Part shown: positions 46,841 to 55,742 of the stretch, in pieces
How positions within the stretch are numbered: the first letter of the stretch is position 1
How the letters are laid out: the number at the start of each line of letters is the position of its first letter
Source of the DNA: Sphingomonas sp. S-NIH.Pt15_0812
GTDB taxonomy: Bacteria > Pseudomonadota > Alphaproteobacteria > Sphingomonadales > Sphingomonadaceae
Length of the DNA: 64,000 nt
Assembly: GCF_003951315.1 (NCBI RefSeq)
Contig: NZ_QLJH01000019.1
Coordinates: 1-64,000 of the forward strand
Direction of reading: 5' to 3'
Program-made: the position numbers and the translations under genes
The notes under the pieces: model-generated
What the model was told of the DNA's origin: nothing
What the model saw: the letters and a program-made list of their open reading frames with translations, nothing else
The model's database searches: none

Positions 46841-46854
46841 TGATACCGCTATCA
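46841..46854. promoter_or_regulatory. xyl-box operator 3 (GH67 / GH3 divergent promoter)
   Basis: TGATACCGCTATCA, which on the other strand reads TGATAGCGGTATCA. It lies between the divergent GH67 and GH3 starts and fits the shared pattern TGRTAGCGNTANCR of operators 1 and 2. Confidence 0.7.
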
Positions 46855-46906
46855 CCTGAACGGCGTCGGTAGCAACGCCGGACCAGGGGTACGGGAGAGA
46901 TTTGAT

Positions 46907-49309
46907 ATGACACGCCGATCCGCCGCCCAGACTGGGGCGACCCGCCGCGATTGCCTGCGCTGGTCGGGCGTTTCGCTGCTGGCGCTGATGCCGGCTCCGC
47001 TCCTCGCCGCGACGCGGTCGGCGGCCCCGCTCTACAAGGATGCCCGCGCGCCGGTCGACCTGCGAGTCCGCGACCTGATGGCGCGGATGACGCTGGACGA
47101 GAAGGTCGCGCAGATGATCGCGCTATGGGCGACCAAGGCGCAGGTGATGGTGGAGGGGGGGCTCGACTTCGACCCCGCCAGGGCGACCCGCGCCTATCCC
47201 GACGGCTTCGGCCAGATCACCCGGCCCTCCGACAAGCGCGGCGGCCCGCGCGTGGCGGAGGTGGCGGGCGGCACCGGCGCGCAATATCGCGACGGGGCCT
47301 CGACCATCCGCTTCGTCAACGCGATCCAGCGCTGGGCGCGCGAGGAGACCCGGCTCGGCATTCCCGTGCTGTTCCACGAGGAGTCGCTCCATGGCTATAT
47401 GGCGCCCGGCGCGACCATGTTTCCCCAGGCGATCGGCATGGCCGGCAGCTTCGACCGCGACCTGGTGGCGCGGTGCCAGTCGGTGATCGGGCGCGAGGTG
47501 CGCGCGCATGGCAGCCAGCTGGCGCTGTCGCCCGTGGTCGACATCGCCCGCGATCCCCGCTGGGGCCGGATCGAGGAGACGTTCGGCGAGGACCCCTATC
47601 TCTGCGGCGAGATGGGCGTGGCGGCGGTGCGCGGGCTGCAGGGCGACAGCGCGACGCTGCAACCCGGCAAGGTGTTCGCGACGCTGAAGCACATGACCGG
47701 CCATGGCCAGCCCCAGGCCGGCAACAATATCGCGCCCGCGCCGATCGCAATCCGCGAGCTGCGCGAATCCTTCTTCCCGCCGTTCCGCGCGGTGGTGGAG
47801 CGGACCAAGATCGCCGCCGTCATGCCCTCGTACAACGAGATCGACGGCGTACCGAGCCATGCCAATCGCTGGCTGCTGGGGCAGGTGCTGCGCGGCGAAT
47901 GGGGCTTCGACGGCGCGATCGTCAGCGATTACGGCGCGGTCGAGGAACTGGCGACGATCCACCATGTCGCCGCCGACCGGCCGGCGGCCGCACGGGCGGC
48001 GCTGGCGGCGGGGGTCGACAGCGAACTGCCCGACGGCACCGCCTATCGCACGCTCGCCGATCAGGTCCGCGCCGGCACCGTGTCGCAGGCGGCGGTCGAC
48101 CGCGCCTGTGCGCGCCTCCTGACGCTCAAGTTCCGCGCCGGCCTGTTCGACGCGGGCCCGACCGATCCCGCCATTGCCGAGCGGCTGACCGGCAATGCGG
48201 AGGCGTGCGCGCTGGCGCTGGAGGCGGCGCGCAAGTCGCTGTGCCTGCTGACCAATGACGGCACGCTGCCGCTGAAGCCGGCGGGGCGGATCGCGGTGAT
48301 CGGCCCCAATGCGGCGATCGCGCGGCTGGGCGGCTATTCCGCGCCGCCCCGCCGGAGCGTCAGCCTGCTCGACGGCATCCGGGCGCTGGTCGGCGGATCG
48401 GCGCAGATCGTCCATGCGCAGGGCATGCGCATCACCCAGAGCGAGGACCGCTCGGCGGATGAGGTCAAGTTGGGCGACCCGGCCGACAACCGCCGCCTGA
48501 TCGCCGAGGCGGTCGAGGCGGCACGCGAGGCCGATGTGATCGTGCTCGCGATCGGCGATACCGAGCAGACCAGCCGCGAGGGGTTCGCGCGCAACCATCT
48601 GGGCGACCGCACCACGCTGGACCTGGTCGGCGACCAGAATGCGCTGTTCGACGCGCTCCATGCGCTGGGCAAGCCGGTGGTGGTCGCCGCTATCGCTGGT
48701 CGTCCGCCGAGCTGGCCGAACGTGATCGCGCACGCCCATGCGGTGCTGCTCTGCTGGTATCCGGGGCAGGAGGGCGGCACCGCCATGGCGGAGGCGCTGT
48801 TCGGCCGGATCAATCCGGGCGCCAAGCTGCCGGTGACGGTGGTGCGCGAGGTCGGGCAGGTGCCGATGTACTACAATGCCAAGCCGTCGACCGGGCGCGG
48901 CTATCTGTTCGCGGACGGCGCGCCCTTGTTCCCGTTCGGCCATGGCCTGAGCTACACGCGTTTCGAGATCGGCGCGCCGCGCCTGTCCGCCCCGACGATC
49001 GGCCGTGCCGGCACGGTGGCGGTCGAGGTCGATGTCGCCAATATCGGCGCGCGGGCGGGGGACGAGGTGGTGCAGCTCTACGTCCATGACCAGGTCGCCT
49101 CGGTCGCGCGGCCGCTCAAGGAGCTGAAGGGGTTCGAGCGGGTGACGCTGGCCCCGGGCGAGCGGCGCACGCTCCGCTTCGTGCTGGGGCCGGAGGCGTT
49201 CCGGATGATCGACGCCGACCTGCGCGAAGTGGTGGAGCCGGGCCGCTTCACGATCATGGCGGGCGGCAATTCGGTCGAACTGAAGACGGCGGAACTCGAC
49301 ATCGTCTGA
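46907..49309 (+). CDS. GH3 beta-xylosidase/beta-glucosidase
   Basis: 800 residues. Twin-arginine style signal (TRRDCLRWSGVSLLAL). GH3 N-terminal barrel with FHEESLHGYMAPGATMFPQA, DIARDPRWGRIEETFGEDP and the nucleophile D341 in IVSDYGAVEEL; C-terminal sandwich domain from about 430; fibronectin-III-like end with VYNIG-type VANIGARAGDEVVQLYVHD. The ATG follows GGGAGAG. Divergent from the GH67 operon and sharing its xyl box, it would finish xylo-oligosaccharides to xylose. Confidence 0.94.
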   Translation: MTRRSAAQTGATRRDCLRWSGVSLLALMPAPLLAATRSAAPLYKDARAPVDLRVRDLMARMTLDEKVAQMIALWATKAQVMVEGGLDFDPARATRAYPDGFGQITRPSDKRGGPRVAEVAGGTGAQYRDGASTIRFVNAIQRWAREETRLGIPVLFHEESLHGYMAPGATMFPQAIGMAGSFDRDLVARCQSVIGREVRAHGSQLALSPVVDIARDPRWGRIEETFGEDPYLCGEMGVAAVRGLQGDSATLQPGKVFATLKHMTGHGQPQAGNNIAPAPIAIRELRESFFPPFRAVVERTKIAAVMPSYNEIDGVPSHANRWLLGQVLRGEWGFDGAIVSDYGAVEELATIHHVAADRPAAARAALAAGVDSELPDGTAYRTLADQVRAGTVSQAAVDRACARLLTLKFRAGLFDAGPTDPAIAERLTGNAEACALALEAARKSLCLLTNDGTLPLKPAGRIAVIGPNAAIARLGGYSAPPRRSVSLLDGIRALVGGSAQIVHAQGMRITQSEDRSADEVKLGDPADNRRLIAEAVEAAREADVIVLAIGDTEQTSREGFARNHLGDRTTLDLVGDQNALFDALHALGKPVVVAAIAGRPPSWPNVIAHAHAVLLCWYPGQEGGTAMAEALFGRINPGAKLPVTVVREVGQVPMYYNAKPSTGRGYLFADGAPLFPFGHGLSYTRFEIGAPRLSAPTIGRAGTVAVEVDVANIGARAGDEVVQLYVHDQVASVARPLKELKGFERVTLAPGERRTLRFVLGPEAFRMIDADLREVVEPGRFTIMAGGNSVELKTAELDIV

Positions 49310-49623
49310 CCCCGGCGCTGGCCATGGAAACGCCGCCGCCGGGTGATCCCCGATGGCGGCCTCCATCGACCCTGGGGGCGGCGGGATCAGGGGAAGCGGA
49401 GCGTGGTCGCGACCCAGCCGCCCGTCGCCGTGCTTTTCCCGTGATCCTGACGGCCTGCGGATTCCCCTTTCGGTACGGGTGGAAAGAGAGGTCCGTATAA
49501 TCAACGGGATGGCGATGGTCGCCGCGACGCGACGGTCGCCGCCGCTTCAGGCCCGGTTCACCCGTACGCCGCCAAGCGCCATGCCCGTTGATCCCCCCTG
49601 GTTTTTCGCGGATAGCTGCCCCT
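49310..49623 (+). other. 314-nt intergenic region upstream of the M48 protease gene
   Basis: GC-rich at first (Gly/Pro-like inverted runs), then a perfect -10 hexamer TATAAT at 49496-49501, without a good -35 at 16-18 nt. No gene or clear hairpin terminator seen. Confidence 0.35.
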
Positions 49624-50982
49624 ATGAAGCGTCCCACCGCTCGCCTGGCCGCGCTGGCCGCCGCGCTCCTCGTCTGGGTACAGCCGGCGGCCGCACAGTC
49701 GATCCTGCGCGATGCCGAGACCGAGGCGATGTTCCACGACATGTCGGCGGATATCGTCAAGGCTGCCGGCCTCAATCCGCGCGACGTGCAGATCGTCCTG
49801 ATCAACGACGGGTCGATCAACGCCTTCGTCGCGGGCGGGCAGATCGTCTATATCCATTCCGGCCTGATCGAGGCGGCGAGCAACGCCAATGAGGTGCAGG
49901 GCGTGATCGCGCACGAGGTCGGCCATATCGCCGACGGCCATGTCCTGTCGGGCGAGGCGGCGATGAAGCCGGCGATGGGCATGACCATCCTGTCGATGGT
50001 GCTGGGCCTGGCGGCGATGGCGGCCGGATCGGGCGATGCGGGGGCCGGCATCATGGCGATGGGCCAGCAGGCGGCGATGGGCAAATATCTGTCGTTCAGC
50101 CGCACCCAGGAATCGACCGCCGACGCCTCCGCCGTCCGCTATCTCGACACCGCCGGGGTCAGTGGCAAGGGGATGCTGACCTTCTTCAAGAAGCTGGCGA
50201 ACCAGGAATATCGCTACGGCACCGCCAATATCGACCCGTTCATGCAGACCCACCCGCTGTCGGGCGAGCGCATCGCCAACCTGACCGCCGACATCCAGAA
50301 GTCCAAGGCCTATAACGCCAAGCCCGACGCGGCGCTGGAGGAGCGGTTCCGCCGGGTGAAGGCCAAGCTGCTCGGCTATGTCGCGGAACCGTCGCGGACG
50401 CTGGCCGAATATCCGGAGACCGACCAGTCGCTCTATGCGCATTATGCGCGCGCCTATGCCTATCACAAGGGCGGCTATCCCGACAAAGCCGATGCCGAGG
50501 CGGCGGCGCTGATCGTCGCGCAACCGCACGACCCCTATTTCCAGGAGATCCAGGGCCAGATCCTGCTGGAGGCGGGCAAGCCGCGCCTGGCGCTCGGACC
50601 CTTGCGGGCCGCGACCGAGGGATCGCGCAACAATCCGCTGATCGCCACCACCTATGGCCATGCGCTGATCGCGACCGAGGACAAGGCGAACCTGCCCGAG
50701 GCGATCCGCGTGCTGCGCATCGCCACGCAGCGCGACGACGACAATCCCTGGGCGTGGATGCAGCTCGGTACCGCCTATGAGCAGAGCGGCGATTCGGCGC
50801 GGGCGGCGCTCGCCACCGCCGAACGCGCGCAAATGACCGGCGACCAGCGAACCGCCGTGCAATCCGCGCGTTACGCCATGGCCAATATCCCCGCCAACAC
50901 GCCCGACTGGATCCGCGCGCAAGACATTGCGATGACCTCCGGCGACGCGATGGCCAGCGACAGGAAGAAGAAGAAACGATGA
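49624..50982 (+). CDS. M48 metalloprotease with TPR domain (BepA-like)
   Basis: 452 residues, signal peptide 1-24 (ending AAAQ). Zinc motif HEVGH at 97-101 and third ligand in ESTADASAVRYL, then a gap-helix region rich in Gly/Ala/Met, and tetratricopeptide repeats from about 260 (YAHYARAYAYHKGGYPDKAD onward), ending in a Lys/Arg tail. BepA-type proteins act in periplasmic quality control of outer-membrane protein assembly. The stop overlaps the DsbA-like gene (ATGA). Confidence 0.9.
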   Translation: MKRPTARLAALAAALLVWVQPAAAQSILRDAETEAMFHDMSADIVKAAGLNPRDVQIVLINDGSINAFVAGGQIVYIHSGLIEAASNANEVQGVIAHEVGHIADGHVLSGEAAMKPAMGMTILSMVLGLAAMAAGSGDAGAGIMAMGQQAAMGKYLSFSRTQESTADASAVRYLDTAGVSGKGMLTFFKKLANQEYRYGTANIDPFMQTHPLSGERIANLTADIQKSKAYNAKPDAALEERFRRVKAKLLGYVAEPSRTLAEYPETDQSLYAHYARAYAYHKGGYPDKADAEAAALIVAQPHDPYFQEIQGQILLEAGKPRLALGPLRAATEGSRNNPLIATTYGHALIATEDKANLPEAIRVLRIATQRDDDNPWAWMQLGTAYEQSGDSARAALATAERAQMTGDQRTAVQSARYAMANIPANTPDWIRAQDIAMTSGDAMASDRKKKKR

Positions 50983-51683
50983 GGATCCTGACGCTCGCGC
51001 TGGTGGCGGTGGCCGGTGGGCTGATCGGTGGCGGCGCGGTGCATGTGCTGGGCGCGCGCGACGGCGTCGCGTCGGGCGAGGCGGTGCGGACCTATCTGCT
51101 CGCGCATCCCGAGGTGCTGCCCGAGGCGATGGCGAAATTGCAGGCGCAGGAATCGGGCAAGTCGGTCGCGGCGAACCGCGCCGCGATCACCACGCCGTTC
51201 GGCAGCGCCTATGCCGGCAATCCGCGCGGCGATGTGACGCTGGTCGAATATTACGACTATAATTGCGGCTATTGCCGCGCCAGCCTGCCCGCGATCCGCC
51301 AGCTGGTCGCGAACGATCCCAAGCTGCGCGTGGTGTTCCGCGAACTGCCGATCCTGGCCCCCACCAGCCGGGATGCGGCGCGGATGAGCCTGCTCGCCGC
51401 CGCGCAGGGCAAGTTCGCCGCCTTTCACGACGCGCTCTACGGCGGCGGCCGGGTGACGCCCGACAGCATCGCCGCCGCCGCCGCCAAGGCCGGGGTCGAC
51501 ACCCGCCAGCTTGCCGCGCTGACGCCGAAGCTGGATGCGGAGATCGCCGGCAATCTGGAGATGGCCGGGCGGCTGGGCTTCACCGGCACGCCGTCCTGGG
51601 TGGTCGGCGACCAGGTGCTGTCGGGCGCGCTGCCGCCCGAGGAGCTTGCCAAGGCGATCGCCGCCGCGCGCAAAGCCGCATGA
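50979..51683 (+). CDS. DsbA-family thiol:disulfide protein
   Basis: 234 residues. N-terminal membrane anchor or signal (about 1-25), a DsbA-like N-terminal helix domain (36-66) and thioredoxin fold with the redox pair C96-G-Y-C99 in [12 protein letters not shown] and the cis-Pro in [14 protein letters not shown]. It resembles the Com1/ScsC/BdbD branch. Overlap with the M48 gene upstream and the ABC ATPase gene downstream (4 nt each) indicates one operon for envelope protein maturation and transport. Confidence 0.9.
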   Translation: MRILTLALVAVAGGLIGGGAVHVLGARDGVASGEAVRTYLLAHPEVLPEAMAKLQAQESGKSVAANRAAITTPFGSAYAGNPRGDVTLVEYYDYNCGYCRASLPAIRQLVANDPKLRVVFRELPILAPTSRDAARMSLLAAAQGKFAAFHDALYGGGRVTPDSIAAAAAKAGVDTRQLAALTPKLDAEIAGNLEMAGRLGFTGTPSWVVGDQVLSGALPPEELAKAIAAARKAA

Positions 51684-52609
51684 CCGACTCCATCCTGCGC
51701 CTGTCGGGCATTTCCAAACAATATCGCGACGGGCCGACCGCGCTGCATGCGGTCGATCTCGACATCAGACGGGGCGAGATCTTCGCGCTGCTCGGGCCGA
51801 ACGGCGCGGGCAAGACGACGCTGATCTCGATCGTCTGCGGCATCGTCACCCCGTCCTCCGGCACGATCCTGGTCGACGGGCATGACGCGCTGGTCGATTA
51901 CAAGGCGGCGCGGCGGCGGATCGGGCTGGTGCCGCAGGAACTGGCGACCGACGCGTTCGAGACGGTGCTCGCCACCGTCTCCTTCTCGCGCCGGCTGTTC
52001 GGCCGCGCCGCCGATCCCGCCTATGTCGAGCGGCTGCTGCGCGACCTGTCGCTGTGGGAGAAGCGGTCCGCCAAGATCAAGGACCTGTCGGGCGGGATGA
52101 AACGCCGTGTGCTGATCGCCAAGGCGCTGGCGCACGAGCCCGAACTGCTGTTCCTCGACGAACCTTCGGCCGGCGTCGACGTGGCGCTGCGCCGCGACAT
52201 GTGGACGCTGGTGCGGTCGCTGCGCGAGCGCGGCGTGACGATCATCCTGACCACCCATTATATCGAGGAGGCCGAGGAGATGGCCGACCGGGTCGGCGTG
52301 ATCGCCAAGGGCCGGCTGCTGCTGGTCGAGGACAAGTTCGCGCTGATGCAGACGCTGGGCAAGCGCGAGCTGGACCTGACCCTGGTCGAGCCGCTCGACA
52401 CGGTGCCGCCGGAGCTGGCCGAGTGGAGCCCGACGCTAGTGCATGACGGCCATGTGCTCCGCTATGTCTTCAACGCCACCGACGAGCGGACCGGCATTCC
52501 CGGCTTCCTCCGCCGGGTCGGCGATCTCGGCATCCATTTCAAGGATCTGGAAACCGCCAAGTCGAGCCTGGAGGACATCTTCGTCGACCTGGTGGAGCGC
52601 GAACGGTGA
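51680..52609 (+). CDS. ABC transporter ATP-binding protein
   Basis: 309 residues. Walker [10 protein letters not shown], signature LSGGMKRR, Walker [13 protein letters not shown] and [14 protein letters not shown], followed by a C-terminal extension (about 220-309) typical of ATPases of ABC-2 exporters. Starts in the stop of the DsbA-like gene and is followed by a matching permease. Confidence 0.92.
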   Translation: MTDSILRLSGISKQYRDGPTALHAVDLDIRRGEIFALLGPNGAGKTTLISIVCGIVTPSSGTILVDGHDALVDYKAARRRIGLVPQELATDAFETVLATVSFSRRLFGRAADPAYVERLLRDLSLWEKRSAKIKDLSGGMKRRVLIAKALAHEPELLFLDEPSAGVDVALRRDMWTLVRSLRERGVTIILTTHYIEEAEEMADRVGVIAKGRLLLVEDKFALMQTLGKRELDLTLVEPLDTVPPELAEWSPTLVHDGHVLRYVFNATDERTGIPGFLRRVGDLGIHFKDLETAKSSLEDIFVDLVERER

Positions 52610-52676
52610 GGGCGGCCATGCCCGCGACGACGCCCCCGTCTCCCCCTGCCACCCCATTCCATCCCGGAGCCCATCC

Positions 52677-53438
52677 ATGAATCTCCACGGCATCTGGGCC
52701 ATCTACCGCTTCGAGATGGCGCGGTTCGGACGGACGATCTGGACCAGCCTGGCGGTGCCGGTCATCACCACCTCGCTCTATTTCATCGTCTTCGGCTCGG
52801 CGATCGGATCGCAGATGCGCGAGGTGTCGGGCGTGCCGTACGGCGCGTTCATCGTGCCGGGGCTGATGCTGCTCGCGATCTTCTCGGAAAGCATCCTCAA
52901 CGCGTCGCTGGGCATCTACATGCCCAAATTCACCGGGACCATCTACGAGATCCTGTCCGCGCCGCTGTCGCCGATCGAGACGGTGATGGGCTATGTCGGC
53001 GCGGCGACGACCAAGTCGCTGCTGATCGGCCTGATCATCTTCGCCACCGCGCATCTGTTCGTCGACCTGCCGGTCGCGCATCCCTTTCTGATGCTGCTCT
53101 ACCTGGTGCTGGTCGCGGCGGCCTTCTGCCTGTTCGGCTTCGCGATCGGCATCTTGGCCAATGGCTTCGAGCAGTTGCAGGTCGTGCCGCTCCTGATCGT
53201 CACGCCGATGACCTTCCTGGGCGGGGCCTTCTACTCGGTGCAGATCCTGCCCGAGCCGTGGCGGACGATCACGCTGTTCAATCCGGTCGTCTATCTGATC
53301 AACGGTTTCCGCTGGACGTTCTTCGGGCAGAGCGATGTCGGCGTCGGGATCAGCCTGGGCGTGTCCTTCGCCTTTCTCTGTGCGTGCCTGGCCTTCGTCA
53401 CGATCATCTTCCGGACGGGATGGCGGCTGAAGGCCTGA
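52677..53438 (+). CDS. ABC-2 type permease
   Basis: 253 residues with six helices, in the style of polysaccharide or multidrug exporters (NodJ/YadH-like): [42 protein letters not shown] and [13 protein letters not shown]. It partners the ATPase 67 nt upstream. The last 35 nt overlap the end of the CPBP protease gene on the other strand. Confidence 0.9.
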   Translation: MNLHGIWAIYRFEMARFGRTIWTSLAVPVITTSLYFIVFGSAIGSQMREVSGVPYGAFIVPGLMLLAIFSESILNASLGIYMPKFTGTIYEILSAPLSPIETVMGYVGAATTKSLLIGLIIFATAHLFVDLPVAHPFLMLLYLVLVAAAFCLFGFAIGILANGFEQLQVVPLLIVTPMTFLGGAFYSVQILPEPWRTITLFNPVVYLINGFRWTFFGQSDVGVGISLGVSFAFLCACLAFVTIIFRTGWRLKA

Positions 53439-54099
53439 GGGCGGGCCAGATCACCAGCCCGTTCAGGTCGATCAGCATGTGGAGCAGCACGACCAGCCAC
53501 AGCGCCCCGCTCGCCAGATAGACCCAGGCCATGACCGCGCCGAACAGGGTCGTCGCGACCATGCCGCGCCAGCCCTGATAGCGGTGCATCGCCCCGAAGA
53601 TCAGCGTCGCCAAGCCGAACCCGACCCAGGCGCTGCCCGTGGCGAGCGTGATGAGCAGCGGCAGGAGCAGGCGAAAGAACGGCTCCTCGCTCGCCCCCGC
53701 GACGATCGCGACGACGATGCCCCAGGGCAGTTCGCGCCGATCGCGCGGCATCAGCGCGCCGGGCCGCCCGATCGGCCGTCCGCCGGTCCGCGCGCGCCAC
53801 GCCGCGACCGCCAGGCCCAGCACCGTCCCGCCAACGGCACCCGCGACGATCTCGCCGGGGGCGAATGTCGGCAGGGCGTCGCGCACCGGCTGGAACACCA
53901 AAGGCAAGCCGGTCAGCACCTTCCAGCCGTCCAGCACCGCCAGCGACACCAGAACCGGCAGCCAGAACGCTGCCAGCGCCCGCATCACCCAGGCCCGGTA
54001 CATCGCGTCGCGATCCCGGGCGCGGTCCTTGGGGCGCACGAACCAGCCCGCCGCCGCCAGCGATCCGGCCAGCAGCAGCAGCGCGAGCAGCCGGCTCAC
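53404..54099 (-). CDS. CPBP-family intramembrane metalloprotease
   Basis: 231 residues, about six helices. The three family motifs are present: EExxxR as SEEPFFR (E138, E139, R143), FGAMH (about 168-172) and HMLIDLNG near the end. Members act as CAAX-type or bacteriocin-related membrane proteases. The ATG overlaps the glpX stop (ATGA), so the two genes are coupled. Confidence 0.85.
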   Translation of the reverse strand: MSRLLALLLLAGSLAAAGWFVRPKDRARDRDAMYRAWVMRALAAFWLPVLVSLAVLDGWKVLTGLPLVFQPVRDALPTFAPGEIVAGAVGGTVLGLAVAAWRARTGGRPIGRPGALMPRDRRELPWGIVVAIVAGASEEPFFRLLLPLLITLATGSAWVGFGLATLIFGAMHRYQGWRGMVATTLFGAVMAWVYLASGALWLVVLLHMLIDLNGLVIWPALRPSAAIPSGR

Positions 54100-55061
54100 C
54101 CCAGGCGATGCTCGCCCTTGACCCAGCGCACCGTGCCGGAGAAGGCGCGCATCACCACGCTCTCGGTGGTCATCATCCCGCCCTTGCGCTTGACGCCCGC
54201 CAGCAGCGATCCGTCGGTCACGCCGGTCGCGGCGAAGATGCAGTCGCCCTTGGCCAGATCGGTCAGGTCATATTGGCGGTCCAGATCGGTCACGCCCCAT
54301 TTGGCGGCGCGGGCGCGCTCGTCGTCGTTGCGGAACAGCAGCCGGCCCTTGAACTGCCCGCCGACGCAGCGCAGCGCCGCGCAGGCCAGCACCCCCTCCG
54401 GCGCGCCGCCCGAGCCCATATAGATGTCGATCGTCGTGTCCGGATTGGTCGTCGCGATCACGCCCGCCACGTCGCCATCGCCGATCAGCACCACGCCGCA
54501 GCCGATCGACCGCAACTCGGCGATCAGCGCCTCGTGCCGGGGCCGGTCGAGCACGCAGGCGACGATGTCGCTGGGCTTCACGCCCTTGGCGGCGGCGACG
54601 GCGGTGACGTTCTCGGTCACCGACTTGTCCAGGTCGATGATATTGTCGGGCAGGCCCGGGCCGACCGCGATCTTGTCCATATAGACGTCGGGCGCGTTGA
54701 GCAGGCCGCCGCGCTCGGCGATCGCCAGCACCGCCAGGCTGTTCGGTCCGGCCTTGGCGCAGATGGTCGTCCCCTCCAGCGGGTCGAGCGCGATGTCGAT
54801 CTCCGGGCCGGTTCCGGTGCCGACCTTCTCGCCGATATAGAGCATCGGCGCCTCGTCGCGCTCGCCCTCGCCGATCACCACGGTGCCGTCCATGTACAGC
54901 TCGTTGAGCGCGGCGCGCATCGCCTCCACGGCGGCGGCATCGGCGGCCTTCTCGTCGCCGCGCCCGACCAGCGTCGATGCGGCCACCGCCGCCGCCTCGG
55001 TCACCCGGACCATTTCGAGGACGAGCACGCGGTCGAGGACGTTGCTGGCAGTCGCGATCAT
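54096..55061 (-). CDS. glpX: fructose-1,6-bisphosphatase class II
   Basis: 321 residues. VGRGDEKAADAAAVEAMR, VVIGEGERDEAPMLYIGE, IDIALDPLEGTTICA and SGGAPEGVLACAALR are the GlpX metal and substrate motifs. Gluconeogenic, which fits growth on dicarboxylates and pentoses. The ATG at 55061 follows GGAG by 7 nt; a frame to 55133 adds 24 residues without homology. Confidence 0.95.
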   Translation of the reverse strand: MIATASNVLDRVLVLEMVRVTEAAAVAASTLVGRGDEKAADAAAVEAMRAALNELYMDGTVVIGEGERDEAPMLYIGEKVGTGTGPEIDIALDPLEGTTICAKAGPNSLAVLAIAERGGLLNAPDVYMDKIAVGPGLPDNIIDLDKSVTENVTAVAAAKGVKPSDIVACVLDRPRHEALIAELRSIGCGVVLIGDGDVAGVIATTNPDTTIDIYMGSGGAPEGVLACAALRCVGGQFKGRLLFRNDDERARAAKWGVTDLDRQYDLTDLAKGDCIFAATGVTDGSLLAGVKRKGGMMTTESVVMRAFSGTVRWVKGEHRLG

Positions 55062-55227
55062 TGGGGTCTCCGTGGCGGACGATGCGTTGAACACGTTAAA
55101 CACGGGAATAGCCCGGCTGGTTGCGACGGGCAAGGGCGGTGCGTGCGTGGATCATGTGCGGGCCTGTTTTCGCGGGCGGTTCGGCGGGGACGAAGATCGT
55201 ACAGAAATCGAGCTCTCGCCGACCTCC

Positions 55228-55247
55228 ACCCCGGCGAAGGCCGGGGT
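55228..55247. repeat. short hairpin repeat ACCCCGGC-GAAG-GCCGGGGT
   Basis: Perfect 8-bp arms with a GAAG loop, followed by CCAG. The same CCCGGCCTTCGCCGGGG style recurs at 63022-63044. Such units are common between genes in sphingomonads and caulobacters, to my memory. Confidence 0.5.
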
Positions 55248-55409
55248 CCAGTAACGGAGCGTTCTGAGGAAATCGCAACGGTCACCTCGCTGGATTCCGG
55301 CCTCCGCAGGCCCTCCGCAGAAGTTGGGCAACAGGGGCGACAGGCCCGTACTCTTGCGAAAGCAGGAGCCTAGAGCCGGATGGCATGACCATGACTGGGA
55401 ATCGTCTTT

Positions 55410-55473
55410 GCGAGCGGAGCGACGCAATCCACGGCCGCGCGCGTGACGCCCTGGATTGCTTCGCTGCGCTCGC
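55410..55473. repeat. REP-like hairpin repeat, complete copy
   Basis: GCGAGCGGAGCGACGCAATC at 55410-55429 plus CA is the inverted complement, 20 of 22 bases, of TGGATTGCTTCGCTGCGCTC plus GC at 55452-55473. The right half and its flank also match copy A at 17499-17541. Confidence 0.65.
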
Positions 55474-55554
55474 AATGATGGCTCGGGGTAATCCGCTGTC
55501 CTCCGGCTTGAGAGCCCAGCCAAGCAACGCCTTGTGGGTATCGGCAACCCTGGG

Positions 55555-55572
55555 CTCCTGCGTCCGCAGGAG
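55555..55572. repeat. short hairpin repeat CTCCTGCGTCCGCAGGAG
   Basis: An 18-nt imperfect palindrome flanked by TGGG and TACGG. It belongs to the same family of small intergenic hairpins. Confidence 0.45.
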
Positions 55573-55642
55573 TACGGTGGTGACCTTCGCAACGGGCCCA
55601 TCTTTGCCGGCACGGTCATCGGGACTCATGCTTCGGGCGCAC

Positions 55643-55685
55643 AAAAAATCCCGGCGACGATGCGGTGGAGGCATCGTCGCCGGGA
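55643..55685 (-). terminator. rho-independent terminator of rne
   Basis: On the minus strand TCCCGGCGACGATGC pairs perfectly over 15 bp with GCATCGTCGCCGGGA (55685-55671 and 55663-55649), loop 7 nt, followed by six T. It lies 57 nt after the rne stop. Confidence 0.92.
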
Positions 55686-55742
55686 CGGTTCGTCTCATGA
55701 TCGGCCGCCCCATGCCGGGAAGGGCGGGGCGGCCGGATCGGG

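Larger units (their letters stand above)
55062..55742. other. 681-nt intergenic region made of short repeats
   Basis: No gene is convincing. The region is a chain of small inverted repeats (55228-55247, 55410-55473, 55555-55572) with degenerate relatives between them, and ends with the rne terminator. Confidence 0.6.
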
